From Paraphotobacterium marinum (GTDB taxonomy: Bacteria; Pseudomonadota; Gammaproteobacteria; Enterobacterales; Vibrionaceae), in assembly GCF_002216855.1 (NCBI RefSeq), contig NZ_CP022355.1, positions 434,001 to 498,000 of the forward strand: 64,000 bases of DNA, given 5' to 3'. Positions 44,222 to 56,424 of this stretch are shown here, one piece after another. The translations under genes were made by a program, and so were the position numbers. The stretch's first letter is position 1; every line of letters starts with the position of its first letter. The notes under the pieces were generated by a model, which saw only the letters and a program-made list of their open reading frames with translations, ran no database searches and was not told where the DNA came from.

Positions 44222-44902
44222 TTATTCTATCCTTGAAACATGAGCTAACTGTTCTTTCAATTTATCTATTGACTTTTTGTAATTACCAGAATTAAAAATA
44301 GCTGAACCTGCAACAAAAATGTCTGCTCCAGCTTCAGCAACTCTCCTGATATTATTTTCATTAATACCTCCATCGACTTCTATTGCTACATCAAGACCCC
44401 TTGAGATAATCATAGATTTGAGTTTTTCTATCTTTTTCAAAGAACTTTCAATAAAGGACTGTCCACCAAAGCCTGGGTTAACTGACATAATTAAAACCAT
44501 GTCTATTTTATCTAAAACATACTCTAAAACGTTAATATCTGTAGATGGATTTAACACTATACCTGATTTACAACCCGCTTTATTTATAAGCTCAATACTT
44601 CTATCAACGTGATGACTAGCTTCATAATGAAAAGTAATCATTGATGCCCCGGCTTTTATAAAATCCTCTATCATACTGTCAACGGGTGAAACCATAAGAT
44701 GGACATCTATAGGAGCATCAATACCAAACTGCCTAAGAGATTTACATACCATTGGACCAATAGTTAAATTTGGGACATAATGATTATCCATAACATCAAA
44801 ATGAATAATATCAGCGCCAGCCTGCAAAACTGAATTGACTTCTTCTCCTAATTTAGCAAAATCTGCGGATAAAATTGATGGGGCTATTTTAAATTGATTC
44901 AT
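44222..44902 (-). CDS. rpe: Ribulose-phosphate 3-epimerase
   Basis: Rpe interconverts ribulose 5-phosphate and xylulose 5-phosphate in the pentose phosphate pathway. The TIM-barrel protein is 226 aa from [20 protein letters not shown]. Catalytic aspartates and metal histidines are in [17 protein letters not shown] and DVHLMV, with [12 protein letters not shown] and EVDGGI later. An ATG five codons upstream is possible, but the chosen start matches E. coli. Confidence 0.96.
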   Translation of the reverse strand: MNQFKIAPSILSADFAKLGEEVNSVLQAGADIIHFDVMDNHYVPNLTIGPMVCKSLRQFGIDAPIDVHLMVSPVDSMIEDFIKAGASMITFHYEASHHVDRSIELINKAGCKSGIVLNPSTDINVLEYVLDKIDMVLIMSVNPGFGGQSFIESSLKKIEKLKSMIISRGLDVAIEVDGGINENNIRRVAEAGADIFVAGSAIFNSGNYKKSIDKLKEQLAHVSRIE

Positions 44903-44949
44903 AAGCGAGAACCTCAAACTCTTTTTAAATTCTATTATCAGGAAGTTAT

Positions 44950-45753
44950 TTAATCAAAGAGCGCAAAAAGTTCATTTACTTTTTTTCTGCTTGATGTTGT
45001 TTGCCCGATAACTCTTTTGACTTTTATTGTATTAAGTTTTGCGCCTTTATACAATCGTCGAGTTAGCGGAGTATCATGATTGGAAATTAGAACACTAGTC
45101 AGTTTAGCTGATTTTTCAGCCAAATTAGCCAATTTAGCTTGATCATCAAGGTTAAATCCATTTGAAACGTAGGAAGTGAAATTAGAAGTAGATGATAGTG
45201 GTGCATAGGGTGGATCACAATAAACAACAGACTCTTTTGTAATTAAATCAAATGTATCTTCATAGGACTGACATAAAAATTCTGCTTGTTTTGCTTTTTC
45301 AGAAAAAAATAAAATCTCTTTTTCTGGAAAATAAGGTTTAATGTAGCGGCCAAATGGAACATTGAAAATTCCTTTTTTGTTGTACCGACATAACCCGTTA
45401 AAACAATGTCTATTTAGATATAAAAAATAAATTGAACGTAAAAACTGATCACTCGTTGAATTAAAACTTTCACGAATACGAAGATATTCATCTTTGCTAT
45501 TAAATTTTGAAGTAAACATCTTTTTTGATTCATGAATGAATGAGAATGGCTCCTTTTGAATAATTTTATATAAATTAATTAAGTCACTGTTTAAATCTGA
45601 AAGAATATAATAATCATAACTGGTATTAAGAAAAACACTCCCAGCTCCTACAAAAGGTTCAACTAAAATTTTTTTTTGAGGCAAGTTAGCTTTGATATCA
45701 TCAATGAGACTGTATTTTCCCCCAGCCCATTTTAGAAAGGCTCTTTTCTTCAT
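44950..45753 (-). CDS. dam: DNA adenine methylase Dam
   Basis: Dam methylates adenine in GATC and supports mismatch repair and replication control. The 267 aa product has the AdoMet motif [13 protein letters not shown] at the start, [12 protein letters not shown] (motif I) and the catalytic DPPYAPLS (about 180). It is close to the E. coli length (278). damX, which precedes dam in enteric bacteria, is absent, so aroB is the direct upstream neighbour. Confidence 0.96.
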   Translation of the reverse strand: MKKRAFLKWAGGKYSLIDDIKANLPQKKILVEPFVGAGSVFLNTSYDYYILSDLNSDLINLYKIIQKEPFSFIHESKKMFTSKFNSKDEYLRIRESFNSTSDQFLRSIYFLYLNRHCFNGLCRYNKKGIFNVPFGRYIKPYFPEKEILFFSEKAKQAEFLCQSYEDTFDLITKESVVYCDPPYAPLSSTSNFTSYVSNGFNLDDQAKLANLAEKSAKLTSVLISNHDTPLTRRLYKGAKLNTIKVKRVIGQTTSSRKKVNELFALFD

Positions 45754-45776
45754 TACAAGTTAATGCCTTCTCTAAA

Positions 45777-46871
45777 TTATGATGAAATTATATAATCAAT
45801 TGCGATCTGTATATCTTCTTCATTTATATTATTTTGTATTTCAACAGATCCAATTTTTACAGGAATGATAAATCTTATCTTATTATTAAGCACTTTTTTA
45901 TCGAGTACCATATGCTTCCAAAACAAAGAAGCACTTTTCATTTGTTTTGGAGTTAAATGAGGCAAATTACACTTTTTTATAAGATTTAATATCTGCAAAT
46001 ATTGATTTTCACTTAAAAGATTTTTATTTACCGAAATACGACAGGCGATCAAAATGCCAATTGCAACAGCTTCTCCGTGTAGAATATTACCATAACCCAA
46101 CTCAGCTTCAATGGCATGCCCAAATGTATGCCCCAAGTTTAAGTAAGCTCTGATACTTTGTTCTTTCTCATCTTCTCTAACAATATCTGATTTTATCTGG
46201 CAAGATATTTGAATTGCTGTTTGAAGCGCTGACGCATCATAAGCAAGTATTCTATTTATATTTGCTTCCAGCCATTCAAAAAAATCATTTTGATGGATAA
46301 TGCCATACTTTATAATCTCCGCAAGGCCTGCATAAAAGTGACGATTGTCTAATGAGCGAAGAACCTCTGTATCAATAATTACTGCTTTGGGCTGGTAAAA
46401 TGCCCCAATCATATTTTTTCCAAGAGGATGATTTACTGCTGTTTTACCTCCAACTGATGAATCGACTTGAGCAAGAAGAGAAGTAGGTACTTGAATAAAA
46501 TCAATTCCTCGCATGTAACAAGAAGCAACAAAACCAACCAAATCTCCAATTACTCCTCCACCCAATGCAATTAGGATTGAGTCTCTGCCATAATGATTTT
46601 CGAGTAAAAATGATATTAATTTTCCAAAATAATTTAGATTTTTGTATCTTTCGCCATCTGGAAGAACAAAAGTATCTATTGGAATATTTGAAGGTTTTAA
46701 CGCATTTTTAACACGATCAACATAAAGCGGGCTTATTGTCTCATTTGAGACAATAAGTATTTTACTTTTTTGAGCAACGAACTGTTCAAATGTTTTAGGA
46801 AGCTTTAGAATATCTCTATCAATAATTATAGGATATGATCTATCTCCTAAATTGACATTTAAACTCTCCAT
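45777..46871 (-). CDS. aroB: 3-dehydroquinate synthase
   Basis: AroB closes DAHP to 3-dehydroquinate, the second shikimate step, with NAD and a divalent metal. The 364 aa sequence has LPDGERYKNL, GGGVIGDLVGFVASCYMRG, PTSLLAQVDSSVGGKTAVNH and the metal histidines in LGHTFGHAIE and LHGEAVAIG. It follows aroK by 35 bases in the conserved aroK-aroB order. Confidence 0.97.
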   Translation of the reverse strand: MESLNVNLGDRSYPIIIDRDILKLPKTFEQFVAQKSKILIVSNETISPLYVDRVKNALKPSNIPIDTFVLPDGERYKNLNYFGKLISFLLENHYGRDSILIALGGGVIGDLVGFVASCYMRGIDFIQVPTSLLAQVDSSVGGKTAVNHPLGKNMIGAFYQPKAVIIDTEVLRSLDNRHFYAGLAEIIKYGIIHQNDFFEWLEANINRILAYDASALQTAIQISCQIKSDIVREDEKEQSIRAYLNLGHTFGHAIEAELGYGNILHGEAVAIGILIACRISVNKNLLSENQYLQILNLIKKCNLPHLTPKQMKSASLFWKHMVLDKKVLNNKIRFIIPVKIGSVEIQNNINEEDIQIAIDYIISS

Positions 46872-46906
46872 TGTTACCTCATAAAAATTAGTTAAAACTA
46901 ACGGCT

Positions 46907-47425
46907 TTAATTTTTTTCGAGAATATCCAATATCTGATTTGCAACAACTTTGGCACTTTGGTCATCAGTACTTACTACATAATCAGCAATTTCTTCGTAC
47001 ATTGGATTTCTTTCCTCTGCAAGTTCTTCGAGAACTATTCGAGGTTCTTCAGTTTGTAAAAGTGGGCGCTTCTTATCTCGTTGAGTTCTAGCAAGTTGCT
47101 TATCAATTGTTGTTTCTAAGTAAACTACTATCCCTCTAGCTGATAATCTATTTCGACTATCTTTACTTTTTATAGAGCCACCACCCGTAGCAAGAACAAT
47201 CCCTTGCTTTTGAGTTAAATCATTTATAACATTTTCTTCACGAACTCTGAAACCATCTTCACCTTCTAACTCAAATACCCAACTAATATCAGCACCTGTT
47301 CTATTTTCAATTTCAGTATCTGAATCATAAAAATCCAAATGTAATTGCTGTGCCAAATGTCTACCTATAGTGCTTTTTCCTGCTCCCATAGGCCCAATTA
47401 AAAAAATATTTCGTTTCTCAGCCAT
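46907..47425 (-). CDS. aroK: Shikimate kinase I
   Basis: AroK phosphorylates shikimate using ATP. The 172 aa protein begins [25 protein letters not shown] with the P-loop at 11-18, the shikimate-binding [18 protein letters not shown] and the lid arginines around RDKKRPLLQ. It is first of the aroK-aroB-dam-rpe-trpS train and divergent from mrcA. The pil/hof genes usually found here are missing. Confidence 0.97.
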   Translation of the reverse strand: MAEKRNIFLIGPMGAGKSTIGRHLAQQLHLDFYDSDTEIENRTGADISWVFELEGEDGFRVREENVINDLTQKQGIVLATGGGSIKSKDSRNRLSARGIVVYLETTIDKQLARTQRDKKRPLLQTEEPRIVLEELAEERNPMYEEIADYVVSTDDQSAKVVANQILDILEKN

Positions 47426-47698
47426 AATCCTAGCGGTTTAATCTTATATTGTAATTAAAATTCACTTTAAAAAAATTAAAGCTCCCGGACAAAAAATCAT
47501 ATCAAATTTTTTAGAATATCGCATTCTACACTTATTTGTACTATATAAAAAGAATTGTTTTAAATTAATATGAAAAATTTAAACTAGATAATAATACTAT
47601 CTTAATTTAATATATGTATCATACTTTCATTATCACACATATGTCAATGAAGGCTTTACAATTTAGCTTTAGACATAATTTATTAAAAGGACTTATAA

Positions 47699-50098
47699 GT
47701 GAAGTTCATAAGACGATTTATAATTTTTATTTTATTTCTCATAATATTCACTACCGGATTGATTTATGCTTTTTATATTCACTTAAAGCCCGATCTACCC
47801 AATATATCTTCACTTAAAAATTATGAAATGCAAACACCTATGCAAATTTATTCATCTGATGGTCTTTTGATGGCTCAGTTTGGTGAAAAAAGAAGAATTC
47901 CTTTAAAGTTTAATCAAATTCCTAAAAAAATGGTTGACGCTTTCATTGCTACTGAAGACAGTAGGTTTTATGATCATATTGGGATTGATCCTATTGGAAT
48001 GGCTAGGGCTGCATTTGTTGTTTTAACAACTGGTCACCTAAAACAGGGAGCCAGTACTATTACACAGCAAGTGGCAAGAAACTTTTTTTTAACAAGGAAG
48101 AAAAGTTTTCTTAGAAAAATAAAAGAAATATTTATTGCACTCCACATAGAGCAACTTTTAACAAAGAAAGAAATTTTGGAGTTGTATTTGAATAAAATTT
48201 ATCTTGGCTATCGCGCATATGGTGTCGGTGCTGCTGCCAAGGTTTATTTTGGTAAAGATCCAAAAGATTTAACATTAAGTGAAATTGCTGTAATTGCTGG
48301 ATTGCCGAAAGCTCCATCAACGTTAAACCCTATTTATTCTTTAAAAAATGCGACGGAAAGAAGAAATATTGTTCTAGACAGAATGTATAAAGAAAAATAT
48401 ATTACCAAAAATCAAATGATAGAAGCAAAAAAAGAAAAAATCCACGCCTATTACCATACAGCTAAAATCCAAGTATATGCCCCATATATATCGGAGTATG
48501 TTAGAGATTGGGCAATTAAAAAATATGGTAATTCTGCCTACACTGATGGTCTAGACATCTATACTACTGTTGATTCTAAAGTACAACAAGCTGCTCAAAA
48601 ATCTGTAATTGATAATTTACTCAACTACGATGAGAGGCATGGCTACAGAGGAAGCAATAAAAAACTTTGGTCTAACAAAGAGGTAAATTGGACACAAAAT
48701 AAAATTGAAAATTATTTAAAAAAGATTCCTACTTATAGACCCCTTATACCAGCAGTCGTAATAGGTGTAAAAAATAAAGAGATTCAAGTTATTGCAAAAA
48801 ATCAAAAAAACTCAATTGTTATTAATTGGGAGGGGCTAAAGTGGGCACGAAAATTCATAACCAACTCTTATCAAGGTAAATACCCCAAGTCTGCAGAGGA
48901 AATAGTAAGTAAAGGGCAACTTATTTGGATTCGAAAAAAAGATGATGTATGGAGACTTTCTCAGGTACCTAATGCAAATTCTGGGTTAATTTCCATGAAT
49001 CCTTATACAGGTGCTATAGAAGCAATGGTTGGAGGATTTAACTTTACTCAAAGTAAATTTAATAGAATGACGCAGTCCCTTAGACAAGTTGGTTCAAGTA
49101 TAAAACCTTTTATATATTCTGCTGCTCTTGACTCCGGAATGACTTTAGCAACCTTAGTCAATGATGCTCCTATCACAAAAGTTGACCAATGGACAAGTTC
49201 TGTTTGGAGACCTAAAAACGATCCAGAACAATACAATGGTTTAACTCGTTTAAGAAGAGGCTTAGCTCAATCTAAAAATGTTATGGCTATAAGAATATTA
49301 AGAACTGTAGGAATTAATAAAACAGTTAATTATCTGACTCGATTTGGTTTTGATGCGAAAAATCTTCCTAAGTTTGAACCTCTTGCGCTTGGCGTAGCGA
49401 GCATTACTCCAATTAAAATGGTTAGAGGATTCTCAGCATTCGTTAATGGAGGTTATCTGGTTAAAACTTATATAGTATCGAAAGTTGTAAACTCTAAAGC
49501 CGAAACTATTTTTAAAGAAATACCTGTTAAAATTTGTAAAGATAACTGTATTAATGATGACCTAGTAGATGAAAGTTCTAATAAATATCTCGCAAAAAAA
49601 ATAATTACCACGGATAATGCCTTTTTAGTCAAAGAAATGCTCAAAAGTAATATATGGGGGCAAGGTTATGGGGGCGATTGGTGGCGAGGAACAGGATGGA
49701 GAGCAAAGGTTTTAAATAGGCATGATATTGGAGGTAAAACTGGTACAACCCAAAGCTCTACAGATGCTTGGTATATAGGTTATGGACCTAATGTTGTTGC
49801 AGCCACATGGATTGGTTTTGATAACCCCAAATTTCAATTAGGTAAGCATGAAGCCGGAGGAAAGACTGCTCAACCAGCTTGGATTTCATTCATGAAGTTT
49901 GCTTTAGCAAATACTCCTGAGGATAAAAATGAAGAGAAACCATCAGACATAGTTATAGAAAGAATCGACAAAAAAACAGGATTGCTTACTTCTAGTACAG
50001 GCAATGACTCAATGAATGAATACTTCATAGAAGGCACTGAACCCAAACAATATGTGTCTGACGAAAAACAGAGCTACGATAATGAACTACTTTTTTAA
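47699..50098 (+). CDS. mrcA: Penicillin-binding protein 1A
   Basis: A bifunctional class A PBP that polymerises and crosslinks peptidoglycan. The 799 aa product (E. coli 850) has one N-terminal membrane helix (about 8-28). The glycosyltransferase domain carries ATEDSRFYDHIGIDP with the catalytic Glu, and GASTITQQVARN. An OB-like insert follows, then the transpeptidase with SSIKPF (SxxK), SKN (SxN) and GGKTGTTQSS (KTG). The start codon is GTG with AAAAGGA seven bases upstream. It is followed by a clear terminator. It keeps its place beside aroK. Confidence 0.97.
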   Translation: MKFIRRFIIFILFLIIFTTGLIYAFYIHLKPDLPNISSLKNYEMQTPMQIYSSDGLLMAQFGEKRRIPLKFNQIPKKMVDAFIATEDSRFYDHIGIDPIGMARAAFVVLTTGHLKQGASTITQQVARNFFLTRKKSFLRKIKEIFIALHIEQLLTKKEILELYLNKIYLGYRAYGVGAAAKVYFGKDPKDLTLSEIAVIAGLPKAPSTLNPIYSLKNATERRNIVLDRMYKEKYITKNQMIEAKKEKIHAYYHTAKIQVYAPYISEYVRDWAIKKYGNSAYTDGLDIYTTVDSKVQQAAQKSVIDNLLNYDERHGYRGSNKKLWSNKEVNWTQNKIENYLKKIPTYRPLIPAVVIGVKNKEIQVIAKNQKNSIVINWEGLKWARKFITNSYQGKYPKSAEEIVSKGQLIWIRKKDDVWRLSQVPNANSGLISMNPYTGAIEAMVGGFNFTQSKFNRMTQSLRQVGSSIKPFIYSAALDSGMTLATLVNDAPITKVDQWTSSVWRPKNDPEQYNGLTRLRRGLAQSKNVMAIRILRTVGINKTVNYLTRFGFDAKNLPKFEPLALGVASITPIKMVRGFSAFVNGGYLVKTYIVSKVVNSKAETIFKEIPVKICKDNCINDDLVDESSNKYLAKKIITTDNAFLVKEMLKSNIWGQGYGGDWWRGTGWRAKVLNRHDIGGKTGTTQSSTDAWYIGYGPNVVAATWIGFDNPKFQLGKHEAGGKTAQPAWISFMKFALANTPEDKNEEKPSDIVIERIDKKTGLLTSSTGNDSMNEYFIEGTEPKQYVSDEKQSYDNELLF

Positions 50099-50122
50099 GT
50101 CATTGATTCTATAATTACCCTC

Positions 50123-50151
50123 AAAAGCAGCATAGCTATTATGCTGCTTTT
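50123..50151 (+). terminator. Terminator of mrcA
   Basis: AAAAGCAGCATA pairs with TATGCTGCTTTT (one-base offset in the loop), followed by CTTTTTAAT, 24 bases after the stop. Confidence 0.88.
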
Positions 50152-50243
50152 CTTTTTAATTATTAATTTTATTCATTTTTTTTTTGACATTTACTAATTT
50201 TTACATCAATGTAGATTACAAATAATTAAAAAAAATAAAGAAT

Positions 50244-52880
50244 ATGAACACTACATCAAAAAATTTAAAATCAAATATTAATATGCTTGGGCGATTGCTA
50301 GGTAACATTATAAAAAAAGTTCATGGGGAAGAGTTATTAGCCAAAGTAGAGCAAATTAGACTTTTATCAAAATCTGCGTTATCGGGTAATCCAAAAGATA
50401 AAGAACTTCTAATTAATACTTTACAAGGTCTTTCTACGGAAGAAATTTTACCTGTATCTAGGGCGTTTAGTCACTTTTTAAATTTAACAAATATTGCCGA
50501 ACAATTTAACACGATATCAAAAAAATCGGAGATGTCGATTTGTGATTTGAAAGGTATTGATCACTTACTTAACAAGCTTAAGAATAAAGCTGAAGATAAA
50601 GATGTAAAAAAAGCTCTATCGAATCTAAAAATTGATTTAGTTCTTACAGCTCATCCTACTGAAATAACAAGAAGAACTATCATCCATAAATTAATTGAAA
50701 TTAATGATTGTCTTAAACAATTAGAACTTGAGGAAATTTCTGAGTTTCAACAAAACTCTTTAAGTTGTAGACTAGAGGAGTTAATAGCTCAGACATGGCA
50801 TTCTGATGACATAAGGAAAACAAGACCCACTCCAATTGATGAAGCTAAGTGGGGTTTTGCGGTAATTGAAAACTCGCTTTGGGAAGCTGTCCCCAAATTT
50901 TTAAGACTTCTTGATAATAAGTTACAAAAAAATTTCGGATATAAATTACCCGCAAATAAATCTTTAATAAACTTCTCTTCATGGATGGGAGGAGATAGAG
51001 ATGGAAATCCATTTGTTACTTATGATGTGACAAATAAAGTTCTTTTAATGTCGCAATGGAAGTCTTCAGAATTATTTCTTGGTGATTTGGAGCTTTTGAT
51101 AACAGAGCTATCGATGATAAAAGCAAACGAGCAGCTCACACACATCACAAACAACTCAAATGAACCCTACCGATATGTCCTCAAAAAATTAAAACAAAAA
51201 CTTCTTAAATCTAAAAAATATTTAAGTCTAATTTTAGATGATGAAAAAGTGACTGAACCGATAAACTCTCAAAAATTAATCAGCCAAGATGAGTTACTAG
51301 AACCTCTAATGTCATGTTATAAATCACTTGTTGATTGTAATATGGAAAATATAGCCAATGGGTATTTACTTGATACCATAAGAAGAGCTCATTGCTTTGG
51401 GATTAATTTACTAAAGCTTGATATTCGCCAAGATAGCGAAAAACACTTGAATGCAATTAATGAAATAACTTCTTACTTAAAAATCGGCTCTTATGAAGAG
51501 TGGGATGAGAAAAAGAAAATAGAATTTTTAATTAAAGAAATAGATTCTGAAAGACCGTTACTGCCCTTAAAGTGGAATCCCTCAGAGGAAACTCAGGAAG
51601 TACTTAATACTTTTAAAATGTTATCATCTCATGATAAAAATTGCTTTGGTGCATACGTTATATCTATGGCAAAAAATGCTTCAGATATACTTGCTGTGCA
51701 TCTTTTATTAAAGGAACATTCGATAAAAGCATATATGCCTGTCTGTCCTTTATTTGAAACATTAGATGATTTAAATAACTCATTTAATATAATGCAATGT
51801 TTGTATAATACAACTGAATATTTATCTTTGATCTCTAAAGAACAGATGATAATGATCGGATACTCTGATTCAGCTAAAGATGCAGGCGTTTTGGCCTCAG
51901 GCTGGGCACAATATAAAGCCATGGAGTCTCTTATTTGTTTGAGCAACAAAAATAACATTAAACTTACTTTATTTCACGGAAGAGGTGGCTCAATTGGTCG
52001 AGGAGGTGCTCCTGCTCATGCTGCTTTACTATCCCAGCCGCCCCAAACCTTGCAAAATGGCTTAAGGGTTACAGAGCAAGGAGAAATGATTCGCTTTAAG
52101 TTGGGTTTACCTGATGTTGCGATTAATAGTTTACTCTTGTATACAAGCGCTATCTTAGAGGCAAATATTTTACCACCTCCTTCTCCAGACAAGAAATGGA
52201 GAGACATTATGGAAAGTTTATCAATTAATTCGTGTAATGCTTACAGAGATATTGTAAGACATAACTCATCATTTATTGATTATTTTAGAAAGGCAACCCC
52301 CGAAATTGAGCTGGGGAAACTTCCTCTTGGCTCTCGTCCTGCAAAGCGCAAACCTAATGGTGGTATAGAGAGCCTCAGGGCAATCCCTTGGATATTTGCT
52401 TGGAGTCAAAATAGACTGCTCTTGCCTGCCTGGCTTGGTGCAGGAGAAGCTATTAAAAAATCTATAGACCAAGGAAATACAGCTGATTTAGAAGAAATGT
52501 GCCAAAAATGGCCTTTTTTTTCAACACGTTTAGGAATGCTTGAAATGGTTTTTGTTAAAGCAAATGCTCTTATTTCTGAGTATTATGAAAAAACATTAGT
52601 AGATGATACTCTGTGGAGTTTAGGTCAAAGTTTAAGAGAACAATTAAACGAAGATATACAAACTATTTTACAAATAGAAAACTCTCAGCATCTAATGTCT
52701 CAAAACCCTATTGGAGTCGAAAGTATAAAACTAAGAAATATATACGTAGAGCCACTTAATATGCTCCAAGCTGAATTGCTCAAAAGAACAAGAAATCAAA
52801 GCAAACCAAACTCTGTTTTAGAAGAGGCATTAATGGTTACCATGACAGGTATTGCTGCAGGCTTAAGAAATACAGGCTAA
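50244..52880 (+). CDS. ppc: Phosphoenolpyruvate carboxylase
   Basis: Ppc carboxylates phosphoenolpyruvate to oxaloacetate, refilling the TCA cycle and feeding the aspartate family. The 878 aa product (E. coli 883) has the catalytic histidine in [12 protein letters not shown] (about 138), [32 protein letters not shown], the arginine loop [24 protein letters not shown] and the C-terminal RNTG. The next gene is the aphA-like regulator, the same adjacency I recall in Vibrio cholerae. Confidence 0.97.
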   Translation: MNTTSKNLKSNINMLGRLLGNIIKKVHGEELLAKVEQIRLLSKSALSGNPKDKELLINTLQGLSTEEILPVSRAFSHFLNLTNIAEQFNTISKKSEMSICDLKGIDHLLNKLKNKAEDKDVKKALSNLKIDLVLTAHPTEITRRTIIHKLIEINDCLKQLELEEISEFQQNSLSCRLEELIAQTWHSDDIRKTRPTPIDEAKWGFAVIENSLWEAVPKFLRLLDNKLQKNFGYKLPANKSLINFSSWMGGDRDGNPFVTYDVTNKVLLMSQWKSSELFLGDLELLITELSMIKANEQLTHITNNSNEPYRYVLKKLKQKLLKSKKYLSLILDDEKVTEPINSQKLISQDELLEPLMSCYKSLVDCNMENIANGYLLDTIRRAHCFGINLLKLDIRQDSEKHLNAINEITSYLKIGSYEEWDEKKKIEFLIKEIDSERPLLPLKWNPSEETQEVLNTFKMLSSHDKNCFGAYVISMAKNASDILAVHLLLKEHSIKAYMPVCPLFETLDDLNNSFNIMQCLYNTTEYLSLISKEQMIMIGYSDSAKDAGVLASGWAQYKAMESLICLSNKNNIKLTLFHGRGGSIGRGGAPAHAALLSQPPQTLQNGLRVTEQGEMIRFKLGLPDVAINSLLLYTSAILEANILPPPSPDKKWRDIMESLSINSCNAYRDIVRHNSSFIDYFRKATPEIELGKLPLGSRPAKRKPNGGIESLRAIPWIFAWSQNRLLLPAWLGAGEAIKKSIDQGNTADLEEMCQKWPFFSTRLGMLEMVFVKANALISEYYEKTLVDDTLWSLGQSLREQLNEDIQTILQIENSQHLMSQNPIGVESIKLRNIYVEPLNMLQAELLKRTRNQSKPNSVLEEALMVTMTGIAAGLRNTG

Positions 52881-52894
52881 AATTTTTGCTGATA

Positions 52895-52946
52895 TTTGTA
52901 CCAACTAAAATAATATAGTATATTTACTATTTTATGTTGGTACAAA
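52895..52946. promoter_or_regulatory. Long inverted repeat abutting the aphA-like start codon
   Basis: Perfect eleven-base arms TTTGTACCAAC (52895-52905) and GTTGGTACAAA (52936-52946), with inner A/T arms AAAATA/TATTTT, end three bases before the ATG. As RNA it would form a long hairpin covering the ribosome-binding region; as DNA it is a two-half-site operator. No T-run follows, so it is not a simple ppc terminator. Confidence 0.7.
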
Positions 52947-52949
52947 TAA

Positions 52950-53455
52950 ATGTCACTTCCCTATGTTATTCTTACAATTCTTAAAGATAATGACTCTACA
53001 GGTTATGATGTTACTAAGAAGCTGTCTGGTACAATTGGCTTATTTTGGAGTGCTAGCCATCAACAAGTTTATAGAGAACTAAATAAAATGCTCAAAATGA
53101 GTTGGGTTAACTCATCATTTTTTCCACAACAAGGAAAGCCTGACAAAAAAATATACTCTTTAACTGAAATGGGTGTTGCCGAGTTAACAAAGTGGGTTGA
53201 ATCCCCAATTAAAGAGCAAGTTATGCGAGATGAACTTTCATTGAAAATTTACGCAGCACAAAAAATTAATAATCAAAACATAAAAAAACAGCTTCACCAA
53301 GATCTTAAAAAAGACAACAGGAATTGATTTTATTAAGAAAAAAAGGTGAGCAATCCAGTTCTCTTAAACCTCTCGATGAATTATACATAAAAAGAAATTT
53401 ATATGTATTAGAGGCTGATATTAAATGGATTAAACAAGCTATTTTAATTCTTTAA
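52950..53455 (+). pseudogene. aphA: PadR-family regulator resembling AphA, frame interrupted
   Basis: AphA in vibrios is a PadR-type winged-helix regulator active at low cell density in quorum sensing. The first part (52950-53327) begins MSLPYVILTILKDNDSTGYD and includes SHQQVYRELNKM and QQGKPDKKIYSLTEMG, very like AphA. It stops early; adding one A to the six-base run at 53297-53302 opens the frame to 53455 with RQQELILLRKKGEQ and LYIKRNLYVLEADIKWIKQAI, the usual C-terminal helical dimerisation region. The repaired product is 168 aa against about 179 in V. cholerae. If the break is real, the dimerisation helices are lost. It is convergent with metF, with five bases between stops. Confidence 0.85.
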
Positions 53456-53460
53456 AATTA

Positions 53461-55547
<2,087 letters not shown>

Positions 55548-55597
55548 GATTAAAAAATCCTTTATACATTTTCAAACAATTGATATATTATAGCTAG

Positions 55598-55626
55598 AGA
55601 CATCTTTTGTAGACGTATAGATGTCT
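55598..55626. promoter_or_regulatory. MetJ operator (met boxes) between metB and metJ
   Basis: Three eight-base boxes close to AGACGTCT are visible: AGACATCT (55598-55605), AGACGTAT (55611-55618) and AGATGTCT (55619-55626), the last two exactly adjacent. In E. coli the same spacer holds a multi-box operator controlling both metJ and metBL. Confidence 0.85.
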
Positions 55627-55692
55627 AATTAAGACTATAATAAATTATATGTAATGTGTAAATAATTAATTTTTGTGTTCTGAGAGAATATT

Positions 55693-55980
55693 ATGAAAGA
55701 TTGGAATGGTGAATTTATAAGTCCTTATGCTGAATATGGCAAAAAAACTGAACAAGTTAAAAAGATAACTGTCTCTATCCCACTAAAAGTACTAAAAATA
55801 TTAACAGATGAACGAACTCGTAGACAAGTACTTAATCTAAGACATGCTACAAACAGTGAACTATTGTGCGAAGCTTTTTTACATGCGTTTACGGGACAGC
55901 CTTTACCAACTGATGATGATTTAAATAGAAATACTCCGGAAGATATTCCATTATTGGCAAAAAATAAGAGTGAAAAATAA
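55693..55980 (+). CDS. metJ: Methionine repressor MetJ, shortened C-terminus
   Basis: MetJ is the ribbon-helix-helix repressor that uses S-adenosylmethionine as corepressor. The 95 aa product keeps the DNA-binding core [24 protein letters not shown] and [23 protein letters not shown] almost unchanged. It ends ten residues earlier than E. coli MetJ (105 aa), without the usual tail ending in TWEY. No shifted frame restores that tail and a terminator follows at once, so the shortening looks real. A ribosome site (GAGAG) lies about ten bases before the ATG. Confidence 0.95.
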   Translation: MKDWNGEFISPYAEYGKKTEQVKKITVSIPLKVLKILTDERTRRQVLNLRHATNSELLCEAFLHAFTGQPLPTDDDLNRNTPEDIPLLAKNKSEK

Positions 55981-56010
55981 AAAAAGACTTCATAGAAGTC
56001 TTTTTTTTAT
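55979..56010. terminator. Bidirectional terminator between metJ and rpmE
   Basis: AAAAAGACTTC pairs with GAAGTCTTTTT around a three-base loop, flanked by A and T runs on both sides, between convergent metJ and rpmE. Confidence 0.92.
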
Positions 56011-56030
56011 TCAAATAAGATGTTTGCTTT

Positions 56031-56246
56031 TTATTTACTTGATAAAGCTCCAAAGCGTTTTTTGAATTTATCCACACGACCACCTGAGTCAACATTTCTT
56101 TGTTTACCAGTATAAAATGGATGACATTTATCACATACATCTAAGTTAATATCTTTTTTCTTAAGTGTGCTTCTAAATGTAAAAGTGTTTCCACAAGAAC
56201 ACTTAGCATTAATATCGTTATATTCAGGATGAATACCTTGTTTCAT
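56031..56246 (-). CDS. rpmE: 50S ribosomal protein L31, zinc-binding form
   Basis: L31 bridges the 5S region of the large subunit to the small-subunit head. The 71 aa protein has the four zinc cysteines of the C+ form (CSCG at 16-19 and CDKC at 37-41) and [20 protein letters not shown]. It lies between metJ and priA, the enteric order. A structured leader with a terminator-like hairpin precedes it. Confidence 0.97.
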   Translation of the reverse strand: MKQGIHPEYNDINAKCSCGNTFTFRSTLKKKDINLDVCDKCHPFYTGKQRNVDSGGRVDKFKKRFGALSSK

Positions 56247-56310
56247 AGTTTTAACCTCAAATAGAAGTCCGTATCGCTCTCCTAAACCTAGCTAGGCACC
56301 ATACGTTATT

Positions 56311-56333
56311 AAAAAAAGTCTAATTTAATAGAC
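56311..56333 (-). promoter_or_regulatory. Terminator-like hairpin in the rpmE leader
   Basis: On the minus strand GTCTA, loop TTAAAT, TAGAC is followed by seven T bases, 65-90 bases before the rpmE start and downstream of its promoter. L31 synthesis is autoregulated through the leader in E. coli; a terminator-like hairpin here suggests attenuation. Confidence 0.45.
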
Positions 56334-56351
56334 CACAAATTCAGATCGCAA

Positions 56352-56380
56352 ATTCTAAGCTTTTTAGTTATAATTTGCAA
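56352..56380 (-). promoter_or_regulatory. Probable sigma-70 promoter of rpmE
   Basis: On the minus strand TTGCAA (56375-56380) and TAGAAT (56352-56357) are separated by exactly 17 bases. The transcript would carry a leader of about 100 bases. Confidence 0.6.
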
Positions 56381-56424
56381 GTTATTTATTATAAATAAAG
56401 CAACAGCGAATTATAACTCAAATT

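Noticed and set aside
47614-47817. A 67-codon plus-strand frame overlapping the mrcA start
   Set aside because: Out of frame with mrcA, no family features; mrcA has its own GTG start with a good ribosome site at 47685-47692.
52881-52949. The inverted repeat after ppc as a rho-independent terminator
   Set aside because: No T-run follows either arm on the plus strand, and the right arm ends three bases before the next start codon.
55960-55990. A frameshift explaining the short MetJ tail
   Set aside because: Neither shifted frame encodes the known tail sequence, and the terminator begins immediately after the stop.
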